DNA from: Candidatus Latescibacterota bacterium
GTDB lineage: Bacteria > Latescibacterota > UBA2968 > GCA-2709665
Assembly (NCBI GenBank): GCA_012271065.1
Contig: JAAXHE010000354.1
Coordinates: 1-21,895 of the forward strand
Direction: 5' to 3'
DNA: 21,895 bases
Shown piece after piece: positions 15,252 to 21,834 of this stretch. The position numbers and the translations under genes are program-made. Numbering within the stretch: position 1 is the first letter of the stretch; every line of letters begins with the position of its first letter. Under the pieces are notes generated by a model. It saw only the letters and a list, made by a program, of their open reading frames with translations. It was not told the origin of the DNA and ran no database searches.

Positions 15252-15597
15252 CATCGGATCGGTTGACGACTTCCAGCCTGGACGGCCGCGACGGGTTGAC
15301 GCCGGAGGACGTGCGCTGATGGTGGTGCGGCGGGGCGGCCGCTTTTTTGCATTGCGCGATGTCTGTCCTCACCAGGGCGCGCCGCTGTCTGCCGGAAAGG
15401 TGGACGGAACGGCCCTGCCGTGTCGTCCCGGCGAGGAGATCTCCTACGGTCGTCTGGGCGAAATCCTTACGTGCCCCTGGCACGGATGGCAATTCGATCT
15501 GGCAACCGGCCGCGCCCTGATCGAGCCCGAGCGATTCCGGGTGCGGGTCTATCCCGTACAGGTTGCCGGCCGCCGCGTTATTGTGCAGATGGACTAG
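15232..15597 (+). CDS. Rieske [2Fe-2S] ferredoxin-like protein
   Basis: 121 residues, the size of small Rieske ferredoxins of aromatic-ring dioxygenase systems. The cluster ligands are plain: C45-P-H47-Q-G-A and C81-P-W-H84, with the expected strand pattern between them and [12 protein letters not shown] after. It is soluble, with no signal or membrane anchor, so it probably carries single electrons in the cytoplasm. The ATG at 15232 overlaps the end of the amidohydrolase gene by 20 bases. No good ribosome-binding site is visible, which fits translational coupling. No oxygenase or reductase partner gene lies in the window. A C-terminal Rieske regulatory role, or a stand-alone electron carrier for a partner elsewhere, are both possible. 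Confidence 0.9.
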   Translation: MVSKTVDIGSVDDFQPGRPRRVDAGGRALMVVRRGGRFFALRDVCPHQGAPLSAGKVDGTALPCRPGEEISYGRLGEILTCPWHGWQFDLATGRALIEPERFRVRVYPVQVAGRRVIVQMD

Positions 15598-15602
15598 ACC
15601 TT

Positions 15603-15745
15603 TGTCCCGGAAATAAGTTGCCTAAATTCGACCGCCGAGTCGCCCGTCTCGCAAGGCGCCTCCGACCTGCGTAAGGTCGGCGAGCGAAGGGAACGTAGCG
15701 AGACGGGATGAATCGCCGGTCGAATGGTGAGGAATTTTTGGGACA
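15603..15745. mobile_element. MITE-like palindromic element, 143 bases
   Basis: The ends are TGTCCCGGAAAT on the left and ATTTTTGGGACA on the right, an imperfect terminal inverted repeat. Internal arms also pair: TTCGACCGCCGAGTCG-CCCGTCTCGC on the left against the complement of GCGAGACGGGATGAATCG-CCGGTCGAA on the right, and the centre has a 7-base hairpin, CCGACCT and AGGTCGG (15662-15680). Nearly the whole unit could fold on itself. It codes for nothing evident, lies between the Rieske and MFS genes, and has a half-copy at 14079-14120. No clear target-site duplication was found, so movement as a MITE is inference. Confidence 0.6.
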
Positions 15746-15832
15746 GGACACTAGATTTCCGCGCCCCCTTCTACGTGCCCGGGGCCTCTCCCGCTCTTCA
15801 TCGCCTCGGCATTCATCGCGACGGATACAAGA

Positions 15833-17017
15833 TTGATCAAGATCAGCAATCCATTTTCCGAATGGAACCGGGACTTCAGACTCCTGGGCGCCGCGGCGTT
15901 TTCCGTGGGCGTTTTTTTCGGCGTTCAACTGACGCTGTACAACAACTTCGCCGTGGAGCGCCTGGGCATCGAGCCGCACGAACTCGGGTACGTGGAAGCC
16001 CTGCGGGAGATGTCGGGATTCCTGAACGCGTTTTTTATCGCGCTGATGATGCGGCTGGCGCCGCCGGTCGTCGCCGGCGCGTCTTTGGTTGTGATGGGAG
16101 GCGGGCTTGCCGCGTACGCGGACGTACATACCGTTTTTTCCCTCGCCGTGTATTCCGCGCTTTGGGGCATGGGGTTCCATTGCTGGATCCCCATGGAGCA
16201 ATCCATGGCGCTGCGGTTCTCTCCCGAGGGCAGGAAGGGGAAGTGGCTGGGCCAGTTGCGGAGCGTACACGCCTTCGCGTGGCTGTTGACCATCGGGGTC
16301 TGCAATCTGGTTTTTCATCTGGCCCGCTACGATTGGCTGTTCGCGGCCGCCGGAGCGATCACCTCGGTGGGCGGGCTGACCATCTTCTTTGCCAGCCGGA
16401 AACGCCCCGACGTGAGGGAGAAGAGTTTCGTCTTCCACCGCCGCTACGGTCTGTATTATGCGTTGAATTTCCTGCAGGGCTGCCGCAAGCAAATGTTCAT
16501 CACGTTTGCCATCTTCGCGCTGGTGAAGGTCCACGGGATGCCGGTGGAAACGACGATGGTACTCGTACTGATCAATCAGGCGCTGATTACGTTGACGGCC
16601 CCGCTGATGGGCCGGCTGGTCGACAGGCATGGCGAACGGGCTGTGCTCAGCTGGAGTTACATCGGACTGGCGTTCGTCTTTTTCGGTTACGGCGCGATTC
16701 AGCACCGTCCGACGCTGTACGTGCTTTATTGTATCGATAACCTTATTTTCTTCGGAGGTATTGCGCTTACGACGTACCTGCACAAGATTGCGCCTCAGGA
16801 GGATCTGAAACCCACCCTGTCCATGGGTGTCACAATGAATCATTTCGCCGCGGTGGCGGCGCCGCTGATCGGCGGGCTGGTCTGGCATCACTTCGGCTAC
16901 CAGGTGATTTTTTTCAGCGGCGCGGTTCTGGCTCTGATCTCCCTGCTTGTGACCCAGTGGGTGGATCCCGAGGGGATGCTGCGCCGTGAACGCGAAGCGG
17001 TTGCATTGGCGGATTGA
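15833..17017 (+). CDS. Major facilitator superfamily (MFS) transporter
   Basis: 394 residues and strongly hydrophobic, with roughly twelve membrane segments in two halves separated by a polar loop near residues 185-205. The loop MGRLVDRHGERAVLSW at about 258-273 is the typical G-x-x-x-D-R-x-G-R-like cytoplasmic loop of MFS proteins. It has no binding-protein partner, so it works as a secondary carrier. The start is a TTG at 15833 with only a weak GGAT upstream; no ATG occurs before the first membrane helix, so the TTG is probably right. It overlaps the upstream open frame of the next gene, but that gene really starts at 17077. Its position among sugar-oxidoreductase genes suggests a sugar, sugar acid or oligosaccharide substrate. 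Direction of transport is not readable. Confidence 0.85.
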   Translation: MIKISNPFSEWNRDFRLLGAAAFSVGVFFGVQLTLYNNFAVERLGIEPHELGYVEALREMSGFLNAFFIALMMRLAPPVVAGASLVVMGGGLAAYADVHTVFSLAVYSALWGMGFHCWIPMEQSMALRFSPEGRKGKWLGQLRSVHAFAWLLTIGVCNLVFHLARYDWLFAAAGAITSVGGLTIFFASRKRPDVREKSFVFHRRYGLYYALNFLQGCRKQMFITFAIFALVKVHGMPVETTMVLVLINQALITLTAPLMGRLVDRHGERAVLSWSYIGLAFVFFGYGAIQHRPTLYVLYCIDNLIFFGGIALTTYLHKIAPQEDLKPTLSMGVTMNHFAAVAAPLIGGLVWHHFGYQVIFFSGAVLALISLLVTQWVDPEGMLRREREAVALAD

Positions 17018-17066
17018 CGCGCAGGCCATTGGCGGCCGCGAGGGAGACGATTATTGATCGGTATAT

Positions 17067-17071
17067 GGAGG
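17067..17071 (+). promoter_or_regulatory. Ribosome-binding site fixing the ATG start at 17077
   Basis: GGAGG lies 5 bases before the ATG at 17077, where the aldo/keto reductase family opening MKLRELGRTG begins. The longer frame back to 17014 adds residues unlike the family. Confidence 0.85.
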
Positions 17072-17076
17072 GCGGG

Positions 17077-18030
17077 ATGAAACTTCGAGAACTTGGACGA
17101 ACCGGAATTCAGGTCTCTGAGGTGGGATTGGGTTGCTGGCCAATCGGCGGGGCTTCATTCAGGGGCGGCAGTCCGACGGGCTGGTCCGGCGTGGACGTGA
17201 TGGCGTCGATCGAAACCGTCCGTACATCCTGGGCGCATGGCGTCACGTTCTACGATACAGCGGACGCGTACGGCCGGGGGAAGAGCGAGGTGCTGGTGGG
17301 GCTGGGGTTGTACGAAAACAAGGACGATGCCGTGATCTGCACCAAGGTGGGCATGAGTCTCGCGGCGCCGGGCCAGGACTTCTCCGAGCCGTATATCCTG
17401 GGTGCGCTGGACGCAAGCCTTACGCGTCTGGAGCGGGATTACGTCGATCTCTACCTGCTGCACGGCCCTCCTCTTGAAGGGATGACGGACGCGCTGTTCG
17501 GGCTGATGAGAGACCTGAAAGGCTCTGGGAAGATTCGTGCATGGGGCGTGTCGATCAGTCCGGTGGAAACCTCCGACGTGGTCGTGGAGGAAGGGCTGCG
17601 CGCCATGGAGGGTGGCGCCGAGGCGATTCAACTGGTGTACAACCTGCTTCAGCAGAAGGAGGGTGACGCCCTGTTCCCGGTTGCCACGGAAAAGGGGGTG
17701 GGGATGATTGCGCGGGTGCCGCTGGCATCGGGCTGGCTGACGGGAAAGTACGGTGAGAATACCGCGTTTCCCTCAGACGACCTGAGGAGTCTCAGGTATA
17801 CCCCTGACAGGGTGAGAGAGACGGCAGCGCAGGTCGGGAAGCTGGGTTTTCTGCTGGAGGAGGCGGATTCGATGGTCGACGCGGCGCTGCGGTTCGTGCT
17901 TTCGAATCCCGCGGTTTCCACGGTCATTCCGGGGGCGAAGACGCCCGCGCAACTCGAGGGCGTCGTCAAGGCGGCTGGAAAGACGCTCTCGCGCGAATCC
18001 CTGGACCGGGTCCGGGAGTTGTTCGACTGA
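17077..18030 (+). CDS. Aldo/keto reductase, second copy
   Basis: 317 residues. It has the family opening MKLRELGRTGIQVSEVGLGC and the full catalytic set: D60 and Y65 in FYDTADAYG, K90 in CTKVGM, H129 in YLLHGP. Near the C-terminus, NPAVSTVIPGAKTPAQL is the canonical NADP(H)-binding segment, which is better preserved than in the aldo/keto reductase at 12818-13759. The two proteins share fold and active site but differ along their length, so they are distant paralogues, not a recent duplication. It is 59 bases after the MFS stop and 130 bases before the next Gfo/Idh/MocA gene on the same strand, which fits a transport-plus-redox operon for a sugar. Confidence 0.93.
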   Translation: MKLRELGRTGIQVSEVGLGCWPIGGASFRGGSPTGWSGVDVMASIETVRTSWAHGVTFYDTADAYGRGKSEVLVGLGLYENKDDAVICTKVGMSLAAPGQDFSEPYILGALDASLTRLERDYVDLYLLHGPPLEGMTDALFGLMRDLKGSGKIRAWGVSISPVETSDVVVEEGLRAMEGGAEAIQLVYNLLQQKEGDALFPVATEKGVGMIARVPLASGWLTGKYGENTAFPSDDLRSLRYTPDRVRETAAQVGKLGFLLEEADSMVDAALRFVLSNPAVSTVIPGAKTPAQLEGVVKAAGKTLSRESLDRVRELFD

Positions 18031-18160
18031 ACGCGCGCGGTAGACGAAAAACCGGGAACGGAAATCAATCTCGCACACTGTCCGCCGGTCGCGAACGCCG
18101 AGTCTGTACAGGGCGCGTGTAAAGCATCTTCGAGGAAATGACGGGATGGAGGATATTTGA

Positions 18161-19144
18161 ATGGTCGGGTTTGCGGTGGTGGGCCTGGGCATGGGGCGAA
18201 ACAGGTGCCGGACAATCAGGGACACCGAAGGCGCGGAATTGAAAATTGTCGTAGACCTGGACGAGACCCGGCTCGGGCAGGCAGGTTCTGAATTCGGCGT
18301 GGAGGGCACAACGGACCTGGATGCGGCGCTGGAACGGGAGGACGTGGATGCGGTGATGGTGATGACGCCCAGCGGGACGCACGCCGATCTGGGCATCCGC
18401 GCAGCGCGCGCGGGCAAACACGTGATTACCACAAAGCCCATGGATGTGTCTACCGAAGCGTGCGACCGGTTGATTACGGCATGCGACGAGGCCGGAGTGC
18501 TTTGCTGCGTGGACTATCAGAGCCGGTACGTCGACAACAACTATCGCGTGGCCGAGGCGCTTCGGCAGGGCTGGCTCGGTAAACCCATTCTGGGTGAAGT
18601 CAGATTCAAGTGGTTCAGAGCCCAGTCCTACTTCGAAGCGAGCGGCGGCTGGCGCGGGACGTGGAGGATGGACGGCGGCGGATCGCTGGCCAATCAGGGC
18701 GCGCACCTGCTGGATGTGCTGTGCTGGTTTATGGGAGACGCGGTTTCAGTCTATGGCGAGATGGCCATCATGAACCACGAAATCGAGACCGAGGATATCG
18801 GGTTGGCAATCGTGAATTTCGAGAGCGGCGCGAAAGGCACGGTTGTCGGGACGACGACGTTTCCGGCAAGTGCGTACTTCACAGCCGAAGTCCACGGAAC
18901 GACCGGCGGCGTGCTGATCCCCGACGTACTCACCGGCAATATGCAGGTTTTCGGCGAGGGGCTGGAGGAGCGGCTGGCGGAGGTGGAGAACCCGATCAGG
19001 AACATCATCCAGGACGTGGTCAGCGCGGTGGAGAAAAAAACGCCGTTGCGGGTGGATGGACGCGAAGGCCGGCGGACTGTCGCGTTACTGGAGGCCATCT
19101 ACACCTCCGCCCGAAAAGGCCGACCGATTAATCTGGATGCATAG
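18161..19144 (+). CDS. Gfo/Idh/MocA-family oxidoreductase, second copy, with TKP in place of EKP
   Basis: 327 residues; GGAGG lies 8 bases before the ATG. The nucleotide-binding motif is GLGMGR at residues 8-13. The catalytic-loop motif reads T91-K92-P93 (VITTKPMD), so the Lys is kept but the usual Glu is Thr. NQGAHLLD (residues 179-185) supplies H182 and D185. The rest is the normal open-sheet C-terminal domain, with GWRGTWRMDGGG typical of sugar dehydrogenase members. It should use NAD(P) to oxidise or reduce a sugar or cyclitol. It is the last gene of the plus-strand run and converges with the nitrile hydratase operon; a hairpin follows the stop. Confidence 0.9.
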   Translation: MVGFAVVGLGMGRNRCRTIRDTEGAELKIVVDLDETRLGQAGSEFGVEGTTDLDAALEREDVDAVMVMTPSGTHADLGIRAARAGKHVITTKPMDVSTEACDRLITACDEAGVLCCVDYQSRYVDNNYRVAEALRQGWLGKPILGEVRFKWFRAQSYFEASGGWRGTWRMDGGGSLANQGAHLLDVLCWFMGDAVSVYGEMAIMNHEIETEDIGLAIVNFESGAKGTVVGTTTFPASAYFTAEVHGTTGGVLIPDVLTGNMQVFGEGLEERLAEVENPIRNIIQDVVSAVEKKTPLRVDGREGRRTVALLEAIYTSARKGRPINLDA

Positions 19145-19158
19145 TTGACGGATTGTAA

Positions 19159-19207
19159 GTGCGTTTCCACCGGGGTCCACGGCGGAAAGGCGGCCCCGGC
19201 AACGCAC
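19159..19207. terminator. Possible bidirectional terminator hairpin between convergent genes
   Basis: GTGCGTT (19159-19165) pairs with AACGCAC (19201-19207), and CCGGGG (19170-19175) with CCCCGG (19194-19199), with a small internal loop. It sits in the 78-base gap between two convergent genes. There is no T-run on either side, so ordinary rho-independent action is doubtful. Confidence 0.35.
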
Positions 19208-19222
19208 GTGGGCGCCCGCTGG

Positions 19223-19567
19223 CTACCCGTGGTCGTGGTCCTCGTGACGATCCGAGGCGAATTGCGCGGTCCTTGCCGTCAGTTGTCCGCGGGCGACGAG
19301 GCCCTTTTCGATTGCCAACTCTTCAAGTGAAGCGACCCATCGTGCGTAGTAATCCGATGGGTCGTTTTCTTTTTCGGCGGCGGCAATCCGGGAAGCCAGC
19401 GCCGCGCTGAATTCGCGCCATTCGTAGACGCCCTTCTCACAGAGCGCTACGGCAAGGCCGAAGGCGCGGGCTTCCCATGGAGCTTCAAATACGAGTTCGC
19501 CGTTCTGGCGGGGAAGCGCGACTGCCGATTCCACGTCCGCGATTTTCCTGTCGATTGGACCCGTCAT
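19223..19567 (-). CDS. Nitrile hydratase accessory protein (cobalt-insertion activator)
   Basis: 114 residues, matching the small activators of cobalt-type nitrile hydratases. These resemble the N-terminal half of the beta subunit and deliver cobalt to the alpha subunit. FEAPWEARAFGLAVALCEKG is the family's most typical stretch, followed by DYYARWVASLEELAIEKGLV. The protein ends in a short His/Asp-rich tail, DRHEDHDHG, with three His in the last eight residues, which may bind the metal. It is the third gene of the beta-alpha-activator order seen in cobalt enzymes, starting 7 bases after the alpha stop codon. That spacing leaves little room for an independent ribosome-binding site and suggests coupled translation. 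It is cytoplasmic. Confidence 0.88.
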   Translation of the reverse strand: MTGPIDRKIADVESAVALPRQNGELVFEAPWEARAFGLAVALCEKGVYEWREFSAALASRIAAAEKENDPSDYYARWVASLEELAIEKGLVARGQLTARTAQFASDRHEDHDHG

Positions 19568-19574
19568 ATCCGGC

Positions 19575-20183
19575 TCAGTTCGATGAAGTATCGATCCTGG
19601 CCACGCCGATCATCGCGTCGCGCGTGACCAGAGGTACAAGCGCTTCTTCCGTGAAGTCTTCGGTGCCGTCCGGTTGTTCCGGCAGTACCATATACCGGAG
19701 ATCCGAATTGCTGTCCCAGACGCGGACTTCGACGGATTCCGGCAGATGCAGGTCGAATTCCCTCAGCACGGCCCGGGGTTCCCTGACGAGTCGCGACCGG
19801 TAGGCGAAGGATTTGTACCAGCCGGGAGGCAGACCGAGCACCGGCCAGGGATAGCAGGAACAAAGGGTGCAGACGACGACGTTGTGGACCGTCGACGTGT
19901 TTTCAAGGACGACGATCTCCGCGCCTTCCTTGCCGCCGAAACCCAGTTCGGCGATCGCCGCCGTGCCGTTCTCCAGCAGCCTTCGCTTGTAGCCGTTGTC
20001 CGTCCAGGCGCGGGCAACCACCCTGGCTCCGTTGAGCGGTCCCACGTCCTTCTCGTACTTTTCCACGACTTTGTCAATCGTGTCGGTCGTCAGCAACCCT
20101 TTTTCAACCAGGATCGATTCCAACGCCGCCGTGCGCAACGCCGCGTCGGACTCGCTCCGGGCGGATTCTCCATGTCTCTTCAT
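19575..20183 (-). CDS. Nitrile hydratase alpha subunit, cobalt type
   Basis: 202 residues, the family length. The metal centre is V-C105-T-L-C108-S109-C110; Thr after the first Cys marks the cobalt type (iron enzymes have Ser). C108 and C110 would be the oxidised cysteines that, with S109 and backbone amides, hold Co3+. The sequence continues [15 protein letters not shown] and [14 protein letters not shown], which carry conserved Arg residues. The N-terminal [14 protein letters not shown] and the C-terminal [16 protein letters not shown] are also typical. The enzyme hydrates nitriles to amides in the cytoplasm as an alpha/beta heteromer. Thiocyanate hydrolase gamma subunit is the nearest alternative, but the adjacent full beta subunit argues against it. 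AAAGGG upstream is a likely ribosome-binding site. Confidence 0.95.
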   Translation of the reverse strand: MKRHGESARSESDAALRTAALESILVEKGLLTTDTIDKVVEKYEKDVGPLNGARVVARAWTDNGYKRRLLENGTAAIAELGFGGKEGAEIVVLENTSTVHNVVVCTLCSCYPWPVLGLPPGWYKSFAYRSRLVREPRAVLREFDLHLPESVEVRVWDSNSDLRYMVLPEQPDGTEDFTEEALVPLVTRDAMIGVARIDTSSN

Positions 20184-20198
20184 GACAGCGGGCCCTTT

Positions 20199-20885
20199 CT
20201 ATTCCGAATGCGACTGCACGGGCGCCAGATAGCCTTCCCACATGTCCAGATAGACTGCGTCTTGCGCTTCGGCCGACTCCCCCAACAGTTCCCGCGATTC
20301 GAAGCGTACGGCATACAGCGGCTGCTCGCGACGCACGCACCCTGCGGGCAACTCGGCGTCCTGGAGGTTGTGGATTCCATAAAAGCGCGTGATCGTACCT
20401 GCCCTTCCCCGGACGTACCGCGGAAGTCTCGTGTGCCCCGCGGGGTGGATGTTTCGCGCCCGTACCCGGTCGCCCATGTGAAATTGCGGTCGAATATCCA
20501 CCTGCGACGGCGTGGACGAAACGGGTCTTTTCTTCGTAATTCCCGACCGGACACCGCCCGGGTCGGGGTGGACCGGCGTCTCGGCGTCCGGCCTGACCCG
20601 GAGCAGCGCCACTCTCGTTTCCAACTCCTCCGCCGTCAGCGCTCCGGCGTCGATCAGGCCCTTGATCCTGGAGTGCAGCCACTTTTCGTAATACGAAGAT
20701 GACAGGTAGTGGGCAGGATCCATGTTCTCGATGTTGTTGCGGGAACCTCCCGGGACCGGCACAGGAATGGCGACACCCATGGCCAGCACGCGTTTTTCCC
20801 ACTCATGGTGAAAAAGCGGTTCGTTTTCTTCGCGAATTATCGGGCCGAATCCGTGCATTCCGCCCATGTCATGGATGCCGTCCAT
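20199..20885 (-). CDS. Nitrile hydratase beta subunit
   Basis: 228 residues, unfused, with the signature opening MDGIHDMGGMHGFGPI. The middle has YYEKWLHSRIKGLIDAGALT, shared in form with the activator. The C-terminal SH3-like domain has GDRVRARNIHPAGHTRLPRY and VRGRAGTI, whose Arg residues contact the alpha metal centre in known structures. The ATG at 20885 has a very strong AAGGAGGAG 6 bases upstream. It is the first enzyme gene of the beta-alpha-activator operon, and 15 bases separate it from alpha. Its ribosome-binding site overlaps by one base the stop codon of a truncated PhyH reading frame, so translation may be coupled to that remnant. No amidase or aldoxime dehydratase is encoded nearby. 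Confidence 0.95.
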   Translation of the reverse strand: MDGIHDMGGMHGFGPIIREENEPLFHHEWEKRVLAMGVAIPVPVPGGSRNNIENMDPAHYLSSSYYEKWLHSRIKGLIDAGALTAEELETRVALLRVRPDAETPVHPDPGGVRSGITKKRPVSSTPSQVDIRPQFHMGDRVRARNIHPAGHTRLPRYVRGRAGTITRFYGIHNLQDAELPAGCVRREQPLYAVRFESRELLGESAEAQDAVYLDMWEGYLAPVQSHSE

Positions 20886-20891
20886 GGGTGT

Positions 20892-20900
20892 CTCCTCCTT
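20892..20900 (-). promoter_or_regulatory. Strong ribosome-binding site of nitrile hydratase beta
   Basis: AAGGAGGAG on the minus strand, 6 bases before the ATG at 20885. Its first A is the last base of the TAA (20902-20900) that ends the PhyH fragment, an arrangement typical of translational coupling. Confidence 0.85.
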
Positions 20901-21082
20901 TACCCGCGTGAAATCCTAACCACGCGCCCCTCTGTGTTCCTCACCACGGGTTCGACCTCCGCCCGGATGTCTGCGAGCACCGCCTGCCGGAGTCTATCGA
21001 CGGTTTCTTCGGGTAGACGATCCGGCAGTTTCAGGAAGCCGTTGTGGCGAAACAGGTGTACCTGTTCCGGCGAGAGGGACAT
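20900..21082 (-). pseudogene. N-terminal fragment of a phytanoyl-CoA dioxygenase (PhyH)-like gene
   Basis: A 60-codon frame from ATG at 21082 encodes MSLSPEQVHLFRHNGFLKLP and continues to EPVVRNTEGRVVRISRG, then stops. It aligns with the first 60 or so residues of the adjacent full-length PhyH-like protein (MSLSEEDLWYFNHTGFYRVP, later MIEPVV). No iron-binding His or Asp is in this part, and the rest of the domain is gone; nitrile hydratase begins 14 bases after the stop. It is best read as a PhyH paralogue cut off by a deletion or by insertion of the nitrile hydratase operon, possibly kept as a leader reading frame. The same frame is open further upstream to 21271, but that part lies antisense-frame inside the PhyH gene and is not meaningful. 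A real small protein cannot be excluded. Confidence 0.7.
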
Positions 21083-21096
21083 GGTTGGTGGTTTCG

Positions 21097-21834
21097 CTAA
21101 TGGTGTTGAGGGAAGGGGTGGGGGTGGCCGATGTAGATGCGTTCCCCGGCGGCGAGGATCTTCTCCGGGTCGTCCTTCATGACGTCGTGCGGGTCGTGCG
21201 CTTGGTAGGCCAGCGTCATGCTTCTGCGTGACGTGTCGGCGCCGTTGACGCCCGCGCCGTGGAAACAGCAATCGTTGAAGAGCAGCACGCCTCCTTCGGG
21301 CATCGGTACCGGCAGGGATTTATGGAAGAGGTCGCTCCCTTCGAATGCGCCTCCGGGACGCCGCTGGCGCCGGAAGGGTCGCAGGTGACTGCCGGGTACG
21401 ATGCGGATGCAGCCGTTCTCCAGGGTGGATTCTTCGAGATAGATGAGGGCTGTGACCAGCGTGGGATGGTAAGGCTCTTCGCCGCTGTGCCAGTAGACGT
21501 GCCCTGATCCGGGGGGCCTTACCATGATGTGATTGTGTTTGTTCGTGAGCAGTTCGATATTGGGTCCGAGGATGGATTTCATCGGGCCCAGGATTACGGG
21601 ATGTGAGGCGGCCTCGAGGTACGTGCGGTCACGAGAGAGAATTTTCGAGAGCCGCCGCACGTCATCCGGCTCACGAGAGCCGGTCTTTTCCCACACGACC
21701 GGTTCGATCATCCCGCTGATCTGCCGGTCGGTGACGGCATTCAGCCGTTCGACCAGGTCGCCCGGCAACAGTTCGGGGACGCGGTAGAAGCCGGTGTGGT
21801 TGAAATACCAGAGATCTTCTTCGCTCAGGGACAA
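21097..21834 (-). CDS. Phytanoyl-CoA dioxygenase (PhyH)-family protein with HxG in place of HxD
   Basis: 245 residues from a TTG at 21834 (LSEEDL follows), with AAGGGAGAG 5-6 bases upstream. It has the Fe(II)/2-oxoglutarate oxygenase fold of the PhyH family: FNHTGFYRVPELLP at the N-terminus, GPNIELLTNKHNHIMVRPPG, ALIYLEESTLENGCIRIVPGSH in the core, and LLFNDCCFHGAGVNG with the distal His (H192) followed by R203/R204, which would bind 2-oxoglutarate. The proximal metal motif reads W-H116-S-G118-E-E-P-Y-H; ectoine hydroxylase and relatives have W-H-S-D in this place. The metal-binding acid is therefore Gly, as in aliphatic halogenases. E119 or E120 might compensate. It lies 14 bases before the PhyH fragment and is likely the first gene seen of the nitrile hydratase transcript. 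Confidence 0.85.
   Translation of the reverse strand: MSLSEEDLWYFNHTGFYRVPELLPGDLVERLNAVTDRQISGMIEPVVWEKTGSREPDDVRRLSKILSRDRTYLEAASHPVILGPMKSILGPNIELLTNKHNHIMVRPPGSGHVYWHSGEEPYHPTLVTALIYLEESTLENGCIRIVPGSHLRPFRRQRRPGGAFEGSDLFHKSLPVPMPEGGVLLFNDCCFHGAGVNGADTSRRSMTLAYQAHDPHDVMKDDPEKILAAGERIYIGHPHPFPQHH

Noticed and set aside
15578..17029. 483-codon minus-strand frame opposite the MFS gene
   Set aside because: Rich in Gln, His and Arg with no domain pattern; the plus strand encodes a clear membrane transporter.
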